From positions 5,631,992 through 5,695,991 of the forward strand of contig CM119267.1 in NCBI GenBank assembly GCA_051294375.1: 64,000 nucleotides of DNA, written 5' to 3'. Position numbers and translations under genes: made by a program. The notes below the pieces were generated by a model. That model was not told where the DNA came from. It saw only the letters and a program-made list of their open reading frames with translations, and did no database searches. Below are positions 1 to 12,615 of the stretch, one piece after another. How positions within the stretch are numbered: the first letter of the stretch is position 1; the number at the start of each line of letters is the position of its first letter. The stretch comes from Paraspadella gotoi (taxonomy: Eukaryota > Chaetognatha).

Positions 1-280
1 ACCGTTACGACCAATCAATACACGAGCAGTTTTGACTCCCGACTTTGAACAATGTGTCGCGGTTTTGGTTATGCCCGTGGTCCCTCTATCTCTCTTGGAA
101 GATACATAATTACAGTTGGTAAGATCCAGCAAGTTTTCAACTAAGATTAACACTAACACCTTTAAACTTGCATATGAACTACGTAATTTGTCTGTCTTTC
201 CTCGAAAAAAACAAACAAACAAAAAAAAAACAATAATTTAAAAAAAAGAAATAAAAAAAATGAAAATGTCCTTCGTTGAC

Positions 281-412
281 CTTATCCTTGTTGTCCTCCT
301 CGCACCACGAAGCCGGCTTGACGATCTGCTTCAACACCATGATCGGGATGTCGTACATGTGAGGATGGTGACACGAGGCGATGCAGGTGAAGTTGCAGCC
401 CAACAGGATGAA
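281..412 (-). CDS. Internal exon of unrecognised Cys-rich gene, copy in block P of contig 1
   Basis: Read on the minus strand, a CTTTCAG acceptor precedes an open exon beginning FILLGCNFTCIASC and ending about EEDNKDK before GTCAAC. It encodes a hydrophobic start, closely spaced cysteines and a His-Pro-His-Met stretch. A noisier copy lies at 29,394-29,532 (+), downstream of two other Cys-rich exons, so it probably belongs to that gene. I do not recognise the family. Preservation of the frame in this copy and its loss by indels in the other argue that this is real coding sequence. The exon borders are inferred from splice consensus only. Confidence 0.4.
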
Positions 413-1109
413 CTGAAAGGAGGGGAAAGAAAATCGTTTAATCTACTTTGCATATTGAAGCTGGATATTTCAAACGACGTTTTCGAAACGCCAATTATCT
501 TAATCGCGTAAATTTTGTAGTAGCCAAAGGTTCTTTAGAAAACAATGATGATAGGCTTGAATTCTATTTTACCCCAACTCCATTTTAGATCAGAGTGGGC
601 GCGGTCGTTTCCGGAAAAGTATTAATATAGGAATTTGTTACTCTGTTATATTACTAATTTATTATTATTATTATTTATTATTATTATTATTATTACTAAT
701 TTATTACTTCATTGTGGCCCCTCTGCCCTTTACTGTCACACATTGTATTTTTACATTTTGGGTATATGAAATAATTTAGTGACACGCGAGAACGTCAATG
801 TTGGAAAATCCCCGCTGTCAAAGGATAAGCCTAAAAATTTTGGGATTTTGTTAAAAATAAAAATTGGAAAAAAATTAAAGAATTTGGGTTTGAAAATACT
901 TTATCCTTCATTTAGTATATTAATGTTATTTATTTATTTTTTTTTGTTGCTAACCCCGTTTCGTCTTTTATCTCAAATTTATCCATTTCGGTAATATAAA
1001 AACAAAATATAATTTTAGTTGTCATGAAAACAACTTCAAACTTCGTTTTATTTGGTAACATCTCGTTCGCGTTCCCTCCACGACCCCCCCCCGCCGCCCC
1101 CCCGTCCAC
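413..1109. other. Intron-like AT-rich spacer in block P
   Basis: This stretch separates two candidate exons of the unrecognised gene. It holds an (ATT)n array near 657-700 and otherwise plain AT-rich DNA with no supported coding. The inverted copy is at about 28,650-29,393. Confidence 0.5.
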
Positions 1110-1206
1110 CTTGTTCCCCCTGACGGAGAATTCGTGATCCTCGTCCAAATCCTCCATCGCGTCGACGAAGAACTTGAGCTCGCAGAAGGAGATGTCCAGG
1201 TCGGAA
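1110..1206 (-). CDS. Partial exon of unrecognised gene (acidic segment), contig 1 copy
   Basis: The minus strand reads DLDISFCELKFFVDAMEDLD then EDHEFSVRGNK, followed by a possible GTGGAC donor and a G-rich run. The inverted copy is at 28,561-28,649, where the exon extends upstream to an acceptor at 28,492. Here that upstream half is absent: at about 1,206 the sequence switches to unrelated DNA. The break falls at the same base at which block R1 stops at 18,129, so the exon is split between the two ends of contig 1. Family not recognised. Confidence 0.4.
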
Positions 1207-1757
1207 TTTCGCTTAGAAGAACGACATCCCATTCTCTGATAACCGCCTCATCGGAGCGACTAATCGGGCTTTTTTTAAATTAGCGCCTTTCTAAAGACAT
1301 TCCTCTGGACATTCCAGGTTAACCAACATTAGCTGTTTAATTTTCATCGTTCGTGACTGTCTTCTCGCCTTTCATTTTTCTAGGCTTCCGCCTTCTTTTT
1401 CTCCTGTTTCTCTTTCCTTTCTTCTATTCCTCCTTGCTTCCTTTGCTGTCTCTGACTTGTCCCTTTGGCCCTGGGCGTTAGGATGGGATTGTTCACCAGG
1501 GCCGCCTTCACTTTCCATTCAGTCTTCTTACGTTCCTCATCCTTATTGAAATTCACGCGACGCAGCCCTAAGAGGCTGTAGCCGTATGTTGTTTTAGAGT
1601 GACATGGGTGGCAGGTCCAATTGCCCACTCCGTTGCCCATTAAAAAACGGATCGGAGTCCACTTTCGGCTTGACCTTTTCCTTGTTTTTCGGGCCTTCCC
1701 GTCTCTTTTGCCATCCCCAAAGGATGTTTCCGCTGTACCGCGAGGAGGTTGAGGGAC
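1207..1757 (-). CDS. Single-copy insert with an unrecognised basic ORF
   Basis: This is the only part of contig 1 with no second copy in the window, and both edges are abrupt junctions. On the minus strand two overlapping frames read as one protein if a single-base indel lies in the T-run near 1,640. The first frame runs RPSTSSRYSGNILWGWQKRR and on. The second includes WTCHPCHSK and TYGYSLLGLRRVNF, then a Lys/Glu/Gln-rich tail that stops at 1,380. Codon use looks protein-like and a CxxC is present, but I recognise no family. Positions 1,207-1,379 hold no clear coding sequence. Confidence 0.3.
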
Positions 1758-3200
1758 GTTCCACCAGTTCCCGTCTCGGGGCGAAGTAGCCCATCTCCGG
1801 GACGTCCACCACTTTGAGTAAATTGGCTTGAAGTAAAGATGAGGCGAGATCGGTGAAACGCATATTTGTTGGTCGGTACGTTATGTTTAAAGAACTTTAG
1901 CGATAAATTAGAATTAGAAATTAATTAAATCTTATAAAAAAATAATGACTAATAAACAAAAGACGCAACTGAAAAAATAACAAAAAAGACTTCACGGCGT
2001 CCAGGCGCGCCCGACTTCTCCTTCCGCCATTTCGCCGGGAAGTCTGTCGGGCATGCATCCGCCGACGCACTCACGTCTTGTCCGTACGAACTCTCCGCGT
2101 TGGCGTGCAGACAATTCCCGTGGGTCAACTGGCTCCTTTGGGGGATCCGGTCGTGCCGCTGGTGAAGCAACGACACAGCCACGTCGTCGACGGAGGGGGG
2201 GAACCGCAATGCGTGGGGATTTTCTGAAGAGAGATGGCGGGATTTTTATTGCGTTTAGCGTTGTTAGCCTTGGTCATTCACTGTTCAATCGTTTTTTCTG
2301 GTTGATTTGTTTATAAAGTTGTATTAATTTTCTCAAGACTAAAGCGAGCTAACTACTGTTACAATAAAATAAAATAAATAAAAGAGAAATAGACAAATAA
2401 ACTATCTCCAAAGCGTCCCTCCTGTCATGAGGACACGTCTTCGAATGCGGAAGAGTTGGCCGAGTAACACTTGGACTCCCCGATCGAAATCCTCGAGACG
2501 AACGATCGAATCCAGCTGTCGGAGTCCTCCGACTCGCGAGAGGCAAGCCGCCGATGCCTTTAAAGAAAGGGATTGATACATTTGTTGTTTTTGTTACAAC
2601 AGGCTCGTTTCAACCCTCATTATGCATATCTATTTTTCTTTTTTGAAGGAAAAACTCACTCGGGCAAAGGTAATGTAATGCCGAATTCTGAAGCAGGCAT
2701 GGAGGATTAGAGAAAGATTCTTCGAGTTTATGTACTGTTAAAGTAATAAGTTTATCATGCAACCAAATCCCAAATTCAAACTCGCCTTGCAAATGGCAAA
2801 TCATGTGAGCTGGGGCTGTGCTGGCGAAAATCCCGATTCTGATTCCGGGCTTCAATCCCATGGAGATCAATCCGCCTGCCGAATGCGTCGATCTTCTTGG
2901 TCGACTTCTTTCCGTAGGAAATACCCATGCGACGTGTGGAGTCCGTGACTTGCTGCGGCCGAAGCGTCGCGCAACCGAGGCAGTTGCCTTTTTGGGATTG
3001 GAGACGGGAGTCCGCGTTGGGAAGAAGCCCTCGGACAGGGTGGACACCTCGCCTGGGGTTTCGGCATGATTGAAATGATTACAGCCCTTCGCTTACTTTA
3101 TGATTGCTAGATTGGTAAATTTTACCCGGTGAGCTTTCGTTGACAAGGTTTCCACCTTTTGCATGGAACGATCTTCGTAAATTCTCGTTCGTCTTCCTGC
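1758..3200 (-). pseudogene. Degraded inverted copy of the acyl-CoA synthetase 5' region
   Basis: This is the reverse complement of 38,528-39,910. Matching pieces include the exon reading MSTLSEGF (near 3,040), GLISMGLKPG (near 2,870), a SGTTGSPKG equivalent with frame breaks (near 2,140), and ANLLKVVDVPEMGYFA (about 1,815 down to 1,770). The copy ends inside the exon that should continue into the ATP-binding C-terminal part, at about 1,757. Relative to the other copy it carries frequent one-base insertions and deletions, so no long frame survives. It shares the same internal deletion joint (near 2,095) as the copy in contig 4. It is either an allele in poorly polished sequence or a dead duplicate. 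Confidence 0.75.
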
Positions 3201-4950
3201 TTGCATAGAAGAAAAACCCATTTTCTTTATCTTTTCGAGTTTAGTAACAATGTATGTATTACAACAATGGTTTCTAGAGCGTTGTAACTTCTTAAAAGTC
3301 TTTAGAGAGATTCTACAAAGTAGAAATGGTTTGAATCAGCGAAGTTACCCCACTTACTTTGACTATGCATCTGGAGATTGGGAGCGTCCATTACCGAACT
3401 CGAATTATTCGTGGATTCTTTCAATGAAGAATCTTCATGGTTTCGCTATTCAAAAATCTCGAATTAAAAATTCGACGGCAAAAATAAAATTAGAGAATCA
3501 AAGTGATTCCTCTATAGACGGAGAAAGAGATCGTCCTTTTGAACAAATGACCGCGACGAAAGGCGATGTGGTTTTATAGTTAGTTCGCGCCTCACTAGCC
3601 ACTACTTTCATCGATTCGAGAATTAATTTCGAAAACTGACGTAAAATGAACCAGTTCAACGGAGAAATGGGCGAATTCCGGGTGCGTACTCAATTAGCGA
3701 AAAGAAAATGATACATTTTTATGATTAAAACGAGAAAGAGAGAAAAAGAAAAGAGAGAGAATGAAGCTTGACACTTCAGCCGTTTTTGGGGAAAAATTTA
3801 TAACTCAGGATCAAAAGGAGCATGAAAGGAGGAAGTCAGACAGACAGAGAATCAACGTGCAGGTTTTTTTTTCCTATCCAGGATTCTCATGATGAAAAAA
3901 AAGAATCCGGCATGTTATATAAGGGATTAGAACGCGAAACGAAGCGAAGCAGCAAGAAAATAATAGAAGAGGAAATCATTAATGATTTCAAAAATTGACA
4001 CATAAAGAATGACCTTGAACCAAGCAGAAAGATGAGTTTAAATGTAATAGATTATTTTATAATAATAAACAGTAGTGAAGTCCTGGGTTACGTTTTTTTG
4101 GAACTTTGGAGTTATTTGCCAATACCTGGGACCGTACATATTTTCCAACAAAGCGCTTTCATTTAAGCTTAAATTCAGAATTAGGTTAGTTTTAGTTGAG
4201 GTTATGGTGAGATTAGGATTAGCGAATTAGGTTAGGGTTGGTAAGGTTAGAGTTTAGATCTTTTAGTTCAGGGATGAGAAATAAAAATATGTTGATTTTC
4301 GGAAAATAGTGACGATACAAGGTCTTCTTTGGGGTATGATCACGTTTTCATCACAATTCTGCCTTCGAGTTATGTTGCTTGGTCTTTTATTTTTTTTACA
4401 CCTTTAAAGAGCACCCATAACTTTTTTGGATTTCTCTTAATTTGAGATACTAAAATGCTATACATAATTGTATAAAAAGTAATATTTCATTTATATTCGC
4501 ATTTTTTTTGTTTTTTTGCTGTTACACCGGTGCATCTTAGCTATTGGCGCAAGAGTTTCTGCCATTGGCCGTCAAACATTGCCCACACGGAACGTGTGTT
4601 AAAGGTTAGGTGCCGCTGGTGACTTATACAAACAGCGGGTTGGTGACTGGCAAGGCGGATATGGAAAACTCAGCCATAACTAGTTTAAGTCGAGTTTTGA
4701 GGTGCAATATCAGAACGAAAGAATTAAAAAATAATTAAATTCGCAGTTTTCAGGTTGTCCACCTGATCTGAAAAAAATAAAATCGATTAAAAATTTGACT
4801 TACTAACTCATCAATCTATCTAAAGGCCTTAACAAAATAACAAAATAAACATATATTTATTTTATATTTAAAGAATTATTTAACAATCCTACTGTTGAGA
4901 ACCAAAATATAAAAATATATTGTTTTACTTTATTTCACTTCATAGGCCAA
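3201..4950. other. Inverted copy of the astacin-synthetase intergenic region
   Basis: This matches the reverse complement of about 36,853-38,527. It contains (GA)-rich purine runs near 3,730-3,800 and a degenerate telomere-like patch near 4,183-4,255 with repeated GGTTAG words. One 109-codon frame at 3,250-3,579 has no recognisable domain, and its inverted copy in the other contig does not keep it open. I see no supported gene. Confidence 0.5.
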
Positions 4951-7567
4951 TAAGGTTTCCTTACTCTCCAATATGCTCTGCAACAAGGCCCGCAGGCTGT
5001 CAGTTCTGCAATTGGGCACCATGAGCCAAGGGTTATAATCGCACTCTCCCCTGTCCGCCCAGTTCTTGAGCCGAGTCAGAAGACTTCGTGGTCCGTCGTT
5101 CTTGTCTCGCAATTGTCCGGGCAGATATCCGCTATGGCCTTGGGCAGTATGGGATCATGTAGCGACCGTTGTTGCTGCACTCTCCGCGGAGTCAGCCCAC
5201 TCCTGGCAGCGAGCGTTTTTATCGACGCAATTGAGCCGGGGAGTGACGGGCCGACCGGGGTGACGCCTGGCGAGGAGGATTTTATGAACAAAAAAAAAGT
5301 AAAACTTCGTTTTTAATTACTGACAGAAAAAAACAACTTTTTAGTTTAAAATAGTTTTTACACTTTTCTCGTACGGACCAAAATGATCCTCGAGCTACGG
5401 TCAGGAGAAGCGGTACTTTTTCGTCGGACGATTTACATTGCGTACAATTACAGGGCTCGGTAATCCCGTTGAAAACAAAGAAGCTCGGACGACGACGACG
5501 GAACAAACAACAAAGAGGCCGACGGACGTCCGTTAAATTCTCAATAATTATCGGACTCGCGAGTCTTCGTTAAAAACCGAATTTTACTGCATTTTAAACG
5601 CGCGACTCCTTTTGATTTGCAGTCGATGCATTATAGTTTGCATTGTTTCACAATTTCGCATTGACGTTTTTTTTTTTTTTTTTTCACTTTTGCCTTCCGA
5701 AAACTAATTATTCACGGAGAGCGGTCGTCCATAAGAGCCCCCCTTTTTTTTTCATCGCTTCATCACTAATCACCTCAGCGGAGTTTTTTTTATGAATGAT
5801 GACAATTTTTTAAATGGAATCATCAAATTATCACGTTCAAGATGTTTCAAACTTTTTTTTATATATTAGAAAAAAAAAATTAATTTTCGTCATTTAAATC
5901 ATCTCCAAACTTCATATATCACTTATTCACTTCTATTCATCATCTATCTTCTTTCAGTTCTTTTCATTCATCTCCTGTCTTTCTTTATTCCATCATTATT
6001 ATCATCACTACTGACAACAGCCGCTCACTTTTGCATACTTCAGCTCAAGGTTTACTCGGTCCATATCGGTCATTTTTTATACTCGACTTACCCTTCAGCC
6101 TTTTTTCCCCCCCATCTCTCCCCTTCGTCTACCTTCTTCCTTTCCGGCTTCTTCTTAACGCCTCCACTCCCTTCACTTCCTCACAACCAAAAAACCCTCA
6201 CACCTCACGCCTCCCTACCCCGCCTCACCAGTCAACTCCACCCGTCTCACGGTCGCCGCCGCCGCCTCCGCCGCCGCTGACTCCGTACGCTCTTTCGGTA
6301 CCCAGTCGCACTTACTCTTGGACGTGCGACTCTCGCAGCCGATCTTACGGGCACGGCGGTCCTCTCACACTCACACTCGCACTTGTGATTCACGTAGGCA
6401 GGGATGATTTTACATTCGGGATTGGCTGGACCGGGAAAGAAGTGAAGGGGTTGGTTTGCGAAAGTGGCGTGGGGGGGGGAAAGGGTGTGGAGATAAAATG
6501 GACTTTTAAGGTGCGAAGGGGAAATCGTTGTCGACGGAATTGTGGCTTAATTTCGGGACTATTAGTCCTCGTTCGTCGGAATGGAAGCCAACTTCACCGC
6601 TCAAAGAAGAGTAAGGTCTTTAAGCGAAAAACTCACCCGCAGGAAGGAAGTGAGGCCTTTCCCAGCGCTCAAAAAGGGGTGGGTCAAAACTCACCCGGAC
6701 AGTGAGCGGCGCATTTGTACATCAAGTTGCGACTTTTGGCGTCGCTGAAGGTCAGGGCCTTCCGTTTGAACTGATGCCCATCCTTATGATTGACGGTGGA
6801 AAATGAGAATGAAATTAGAATGAAATGAGAATGAAAATAGAATGATATGAGAAATCTGATTCTTTTTCGTTTTTGGGTTCAGTGCCTCTTAATAATTTTT
6901 TGAAAAATATGAAATAACTGGCTCGATCCAGGGTTTTTTTTAACGTTATTACGAAACGTTGGGTATTAGATATTAAGATATTAGCATATATTTGGGGGAA
7001 AAAATGAAATAGCATAGAATGCTATCTGTAAATGATTGAGTATTATGCATAAGATAACACTTGTAAGCTTTCACGAAATTTTTCAAACAGCTGACGAAGA
7101 TTGACAAAAAAAAAGGGTCATGCAGAGAGAAGCCGCGTTAATGACTGCAACCGTGGAGTTGAATGACCGACCCGCTTTCGCCGGAGCAGACGCTTTCTCC
7201 ACCCACAACCCGACGTGGATTATTATTCATTTTTGAAGATTTTTGGAAACCCGTTTACAAATTCTTAAAACATTTTTTTTGTCTTCTCGAAATCTAAAAT
7301 CGGGTGTATATGAAATTACTTTAATTTTAAAATGTATTTTCATTACTTGGGGTGGAGAGAAAGGGGCGGTTCCTTCTATTAATTTTTTTTCACGCCCCTG
7401 TGCAATTAATGTAACAAACTCAGCAATGATAAAGTTTGGGTCCTTTGGAAATCACACACATTTATTGTATTTGAACTTCCTCCTGCTACAAAAATATTAT
7501 GTATACAAAAATTAAGCTATTATTTTGTGAAGGGTGTCTTTTTCTCTGCACGCCCCTAAAGTAGATG

Positions 7568-7613
7568 AGAGAGAGAGAAAGAAAGAGAGAGTGAGAGAGA
7601 GAGAGAGAGATGA

Positions 7614-7645
<32 letters not shown>

Positions 7646-7646
7646 A
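7568..7646. repeat. (GA)n microsatellite
   Basis: An impure GA array with AAAG interruptions. It is the counterpart, in inverted orientation, of the TC array after the donor at 34,239 in the astacin intron. Confidence 0.9.
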
Positions 7647-8429
7647 ACTTTACCCCAGCTCCACTGATAGTCGGAAATCCTTGCTAAAACAGCTTAAATT
7701 CTCGTATTCGGGAGGAAAGCAGTCGGTCCGTACTGGATGATCGCCAGTGGGCGGGCGTGTAAAATAATGTGTAGCCAGAGGGGCGGCGTTGTTGGCGGGA
7801 AGAGGAGTTGAAAGAAACAAATAAAACTGTTTATGCGGATGTTTGTTTAAATTAGTTTCTTAATTGCCACCAACGCCACCTGCATGATGAACCAGTAATC
7901 GTAAGGGATGCCAAAGTCCGTCTGTCCCGCGATAAAATGTTGAACGCCGATTTAAAGTTGGACTGAACGTTGTCGAAAAGAACTTTGGAATGGCGCTTTA
8001 AAATTGAGGTAGTATTATAGATTATATTATAGATTTAGTAATTGTAACTGCTTTATACGAAAAGTTTAATCTTAATTTTAATTCTTGTTTTATTTTGCCG
8101 CTTAAATGGGAGAGATTGTTGTTCAGTAATTTTGCTAACTTGCGATATCTCAATACCGACCCGTCCCTGTCGTTTTCGCACTGTTTTCGGATTAGCCCGA
8201 TTGGGTTGTTGGACCCAATTCGTGAAGGGCTCCGGTCCCGTGAAAATGCAGACCTCGAAGCGAGAAGACTCACCGAGTTGAACTTCCGGTGAGTGCTAAC
8301 CCGACCATGGAGAAAACCAACCTCGCGACAACAAAATTGTAAAAAAAATGACGCTTAGTTGCGTTTAAAAATTGGGGAAACCAAGAAGAAAAAAATAAGG
8401 GTCTTTTCATTACAATTGAAACATTCTTT

Positions 8430-9140
8430 TAGATATATACCACGTCATTGATAGAAGGCCAGGTACTGTGGGAATGAATAAACAAGACTGTGTGAAGCTT
8501 GCAGGGATTCTGCTATGTCATTATATTGTAAGAGTGATGGAGGCAATTAAACCAACCAAAGCCTGTCCCAAAGTCAGGGGCAAGAATAGCTTATTTATTG
8601 ATGAATGGATAATTTTTATAATCGGTCCATAACAATTTCATTTCATTTATTTTGATTAATTTAAAATTATCGGCGATTCGCGAGGGATTAGGAAACGGGT
8701 CAAAACTTTTAGGGTCTTGCTTCTGTCAGTCCATTGTAAGAGGGATGGAGGGCCATTGGCATGCCTTAACCCACCATAGTCTGTCGCTAAGTAAGGGGTA
8801 ACATATTCCTGATTATTGAATGTATGGAATTATTTATATTTGGTACTGCCATTTTCATGATTATCGAAAAGCAGAACCTGCAAGTTTTCAGTCAGACTTT
8901 TTACAGTCCTTTACTTAATTTCTTAATTATGAGTTTAATAAAATTTTTTCAGATTTTAAAATTGTGATAAAGGAACACTTCCTCATGTATTAAAAATAAT
9001 GATGTAGCAGGTCCCCTTCAAGCTTTCTCACAGTCTCGTTTATTCACTCCCAGAGTACCTGGCTTCCCTATTCAATGAAGTGTATAATTGTTTCAAAGAA
9101 TGTTTCAATTGTCTGAAAAGACCATCTCCATTAATGTATT
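8430..9140. repeat. Cluster of dispersed repeat family 1 (contig 1 copy)
   Basis: Inverted counterpart of 32,805-33,540. It contains words shared with 43,990-44,200 and 45,340-45,560, such as GTACCTGGCTTCCCTAT, CAAGCTTTC and CTTACAAT. Several partial units occur in both orientations. Confidence 0.65.
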
Positions 9141-9299
9141 AGCTACGCACCTCCTCCATTGAAGACGTCGATCTTGTGATTGTCCGACTTTCTGGCGTTG
9201 GCACTCCCGTAAAGGTTCGGAACCTGATGCAAGTTCGCTCCTTGCCATTCTTCATCGCCGCGTAGACGACCTTGCAATTGAGCCGTTGGAACCCATTTC

Positions 9300-9324
9300 C
9301 AATTATTCTCTCTCTCCTCTCTCT

Positions 9325-9358
<34 letters not shown>

Positions 9359-9375
9359 CGTCTCTCTCTCTCACC
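9300..9375. repeat. (TC)n array abutting a splice donor on the opposite strand
   Basis: Inverted copy of the (GA)n array that starts at the donor at 32,590. On the minus strand the exon CCTATGCAG is followed at once by GTGAGAGAGAG. Confidence 0.85.
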
Positions 9376-9639
9376 TGCATAGGCCTTCCTCTCAAAGCCG
9401 AGTTTGATAGTGTAGGAATGATGCCTTTTGGCCCCTGAATGTTAAAATGAAAAAAGATATAAAAAAATATATTTTATGAAATATATTTTAAATTATTTGC
9501 AATAACCATTTGCGCCTCCAGTTTTAAAGCTTAAAAAGTAGGCTGCATATTTAAATAATTTTACGTATAATTCGACTACGTTAGTCATAAATAAATAAAT
9601 AATTTTAGTTAACAAGATCGGTCCGCCAATGCGATTGCG

Positions 9640-9915
9640 GCCGCAGTAACTTTCGCAGTGTATTTATGACACGCATGCATCGGAATTTCGTTCGTTTTAT
9701 TCTTGTATAGTTCTAGAATTTCCTGAAGCGGCGCTAACAGTTCACTTGAATTTGAAGTTTTTATCCTTTATAAACAAATGAAGCAACCAAACTATAGGCA
9801 AGTATGATTCATTTTTAAAGTAAGCGGGGACAGATACGACGGACGACATACCGACCGACCGACCGACCAAAAAAAGTGACTTTTGAGTTGCTCCGCGGAG
9901 TTAAAAACCTTATCC
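9640..9915. repeat. Dispersed repeat family 2 (contig 1 copy)
   Basis: Shares ATTTATGACACGCA, CATCGGAATT, a (GACC)n run and AGTTGCTCCGCGGAG with 32,060-32,320 and with 46,890-47,100. The first is its inverted partner. The second is an independent locus. Confidence 0.65.
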
Positions 9916-10117
9916 AGCCTTTAACCAACTCCTGACCTGTTAGTAATCTTTTGGAGTGCCGTCCAGCAAAAGGCCGAGGTGTTACCATAATAACTATTCT
10001 TCGTACTGCAACGGATCCATATGCATGTCTATTCGAGATTAATATGACGGTTGACACCTGCGTAGGTCGCTGCGGCCCGCCTCCGTCCTGTCCGGGCGAT
10101 TGTGGATGAGATGTACA

Positions 10118-10138
10118 AGCGTCTCTATCTCTCTCTAC

Positions 10139-10169
<31 letters not shown>

Positions 10170-11002
10170 ACTCTTCTCTCTCTCTCTCTCTCTCTCTTAT
10201 TATTCAATGAAATTTTTAATTTTTTACATACTTGTATGTACATAATTTTCAAATTACGGCTCTCTTACGATCCTGTTGATGTAAATATGTTTCATTGGAC
10301 ATTATGAGATGAATAAATCAAATCAAATCAAATCTCTTCTCTCTCTCTCTCTCTTCTCTCCTTCTCTCTCTCTCTTCTCTTCTCTCTCTCTAATATTTTC
10401 GTTTTTTTCATCTTTGTATGCATTTTTTCTTAATGTGCATTTAAACAATGTGCATTAAACCCATGTTTCAAATTCCTAGATAATATATTTCAACGAATAA
10501 CTTTTAGACATTATAAAAAAGTATAAGTAAAAAAAATAAAATAAATAAACATAACTAAACAAAAATCAAAACAAAAATGCGAAACAAAAACGAAAGAAAA
10601 AAAAAAATTCGAAACAAAAAGCGGAAAACAAAAAACGAAAGAAAAAGGGAAACCTGCGTCCTCTGATGACCTGTCGAATGGTTTCGGCCTCCATTCGAAG
10701 GCGTCGGCCGGAGTCTCCCACTTGGAAGATCTCGGTCCGAGAGTCAGGCCCTGTTGAGTGTGAGAGCGAGTGATGAGTGACAAAGTTAGCCGGTTTGGAA
10801 AGCGTTAGAGCGTGACAGTGCGATGGTTCGATTGTTGTGACAAGCCGTTACAAGGCGATAGACCTGATATTATCATCAAATTACCGATTGCGATGTCAAA
10901 TGACATAGCGACTCGGATAACCTTGAGTTTATTTTACATTAAATGATAAATATTAAGAATCCGGCCTTCCCTGTTATATTTGAATCGTCATCTCTCTCTC
11001 TG

Positions 11003-11045
<43 letters not shown>
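10118..11045. repeat. Three (TC)n arrays
   Basis: TC arrays at about 10,118-10,198, 10,334-10,391 and 10,991-11,045. Between them lies an inverted copy of an astacin prodomain exon (near 10,650-10,760). The array at 10,334 follows an ATCAAATCAAATC run. Confidence 0.85.
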
Positions 11046-11048
<3 letters not shown>

Positions 11049-11280
11049 CCCGATATTCAAAAATCGACATTTCGAATCAATGACGATGAGAGAATTAAAA
11101 TAATTTCATTAATATCACAAAAAGTCCTGTCATTAATCTCCAATTCCCGGCGAACCTGAAAATCTTCTTGCCGCCGGAAGCGCTACTCGCGAGAAAGACG
11201 AAAAGCCAAAAATATCCAACCCATTTTTTCGTTACCCTTTTTGCCTTTTTGGTGAGAACTTATTCACGGAACCTTTAAAT

Positions 11281-11287
11281 AGTTACT

Positions 11288-11318
<31 letters not shown>

Positions 11319-11319
11319 A
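11281..11319. repeat. (CGT)13 trinucleotide array
   Basis: Thirteen uninterrupted CGT units. The counterpart is (GAC)n at about 30,857-30,892, just upstream of the astacin start codon. Confidence 0.9.
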
Positions 11320-11639
11320 AGCCGTTCCTTGGCAAAAATTTTTTTGATACATGTTGTAGATCCTAAAGAACAGCCAACGAATTACTTGTATATATAATAG
11401 ATAATATCATTTAAGGAAAAAAACTCCTCCGATGATATAATAAAATAGTATATAAATAACTTATTTATTAAATGATGGATAAATTTTTTATATCGGTTGG
11501 TTCCAATTTTCATAGTAATTATTTGTCGATAACCTCAAGTTTTCTTTGTCATCACTGAAGACAAAAAAAAACCGAAACGAAACGCGATATGATTGGCGGA
11601 ATCGAACGCTGGACCTCTTCGCCCTCCAAACCCTTAAAA

Positions 11640-12190
11640 CGCCCGAATTGATAGGGAAGAAGTTGTCCGTCGATCCCGTCGTTGTTGTTGTTGTTCGATC
11701 GTCGTTACCGTTGTTATCTCATCGTCGTCGTTTGTCCTCTCTTCGTATTGCTCAAGGACTTCGCATGTTTCAACGTTTTATCGCAATAAAAATAGGGAGA
11801 CTCAGATATAACGACGCGAAGTTGATGATGATGATGCATGATTGATGACGATGACCATTGACAAGGAAAAGGATTGATGATTGATGATGATGATGATGAT
11901 GACGATGATAATTTAAAAAACGATTATGAAGATGACAATGATGACGAAGAGCTTCGTCAAAAAAAAAAGGTTTTCAATCATGATTGACGATTATTTTACT
12001 TGAATTAAACGAAGACAATGCATCGAACAAACAATGAGCATAAAGGAGAAGAGACAATGACAAAGATATATCAACAACGGATTAGAATTTGGCGATTGAT
12101 AAAAATGATAACGAAGACTGCGATGACAACGATGACATTGACGACGACGATAACGACGATAACGACGACGATGACGACGACGACGGGACT
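11640..12190. repeat. GAT/GAC/CGT trinucleotide field
   Basis: A mixture of GTT/CGT, GAT and GAC runs, the inverted counterpart of 30,020-30,540. Frames through it encode only Asp/Met/Thr/Arg homopolymers and are not genes. Confidence 0.8.
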
Positions 12191-12274
12191 AGGACGAACG
12201 AGAGTTCCACTTTAAAACGCGAAACTCGATGAAAAGCTGACAAATGATTTCTTGTATTTTTTGATTCACCCGTT

Positions 12275-12581
12275 CCTCATCTCTCTTCTCTCTCTCTCTC
12301 TCTCCTCTCTCTCCTCTCTTTCTCTCTCTCTCTTCTCTCTTCCTCTCTCTCTCTCTCTCTTCTCTTCTCTCTCTCTCTCTCAATCTCTCGCGTCGTCTTT
12401 CCTCGAACCTGCGTTTTCCAAAGGCTTCCTTTCAAGGTAGCGATTTTATAACGAGGAAAAATAAAATATTTTCCCCCTTCAGTCCACATTTGGCACAAAA
12501 AAATAATATTGGGGGCGGAAACAAAAAGGTAAATCGTTTCCCTATGTTAGAGAGATGAGAGAAGAGAGAGAGAGAGGTAGC

Positions 12582-12612
<31 letters not shown>
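12275..12612. repeat. TC-core-GA cassette at the head of block R1
   Basis: A TC array (12,275-12,382), a unique core of about 160 bp, then a GA array (12,544-12,612). The same cassette at 22,811-23,128 forms the loop of the foldback between R2 and R3. Confidence 0.85.

Positions 12613-12615
<3 letters not shown>

Larger units (their letters stand above)
4955..11225 (-). pseudogene. Degraded inverted copy of the astacin metalloprotease gene
   Basis: Reading on the minus strand, the pieces follow the intact gene at 30,954-36,852 in order: a signal-peptide exon (about 11,225 to 11,160), prodomain exons (near 10,760 and 10,080), the catalytic exon near 8,280-8,160, and the ShKT exon (about 5,250 to 4,960). 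Almost every exon has indels. The zinc-binding exon reads HELG followed by a Pro codon instead of the third His, then shifts frame. The last ShKT has lost its terminal Cys-Gly-Leu-Cys. As written this copy could not encode a working protease. The density of single-base indels suggests unpolished long-read sequence at least as much as natural decay. Confidence 0.75.

Noticed and set aside
6031-6705. 224-codon frame on the plus strand
   Set aside because: It is antisense to the contig 1 copy of astacin exons 9-10 and their introns, with no domain. The counterpart in contig 4 is not open.
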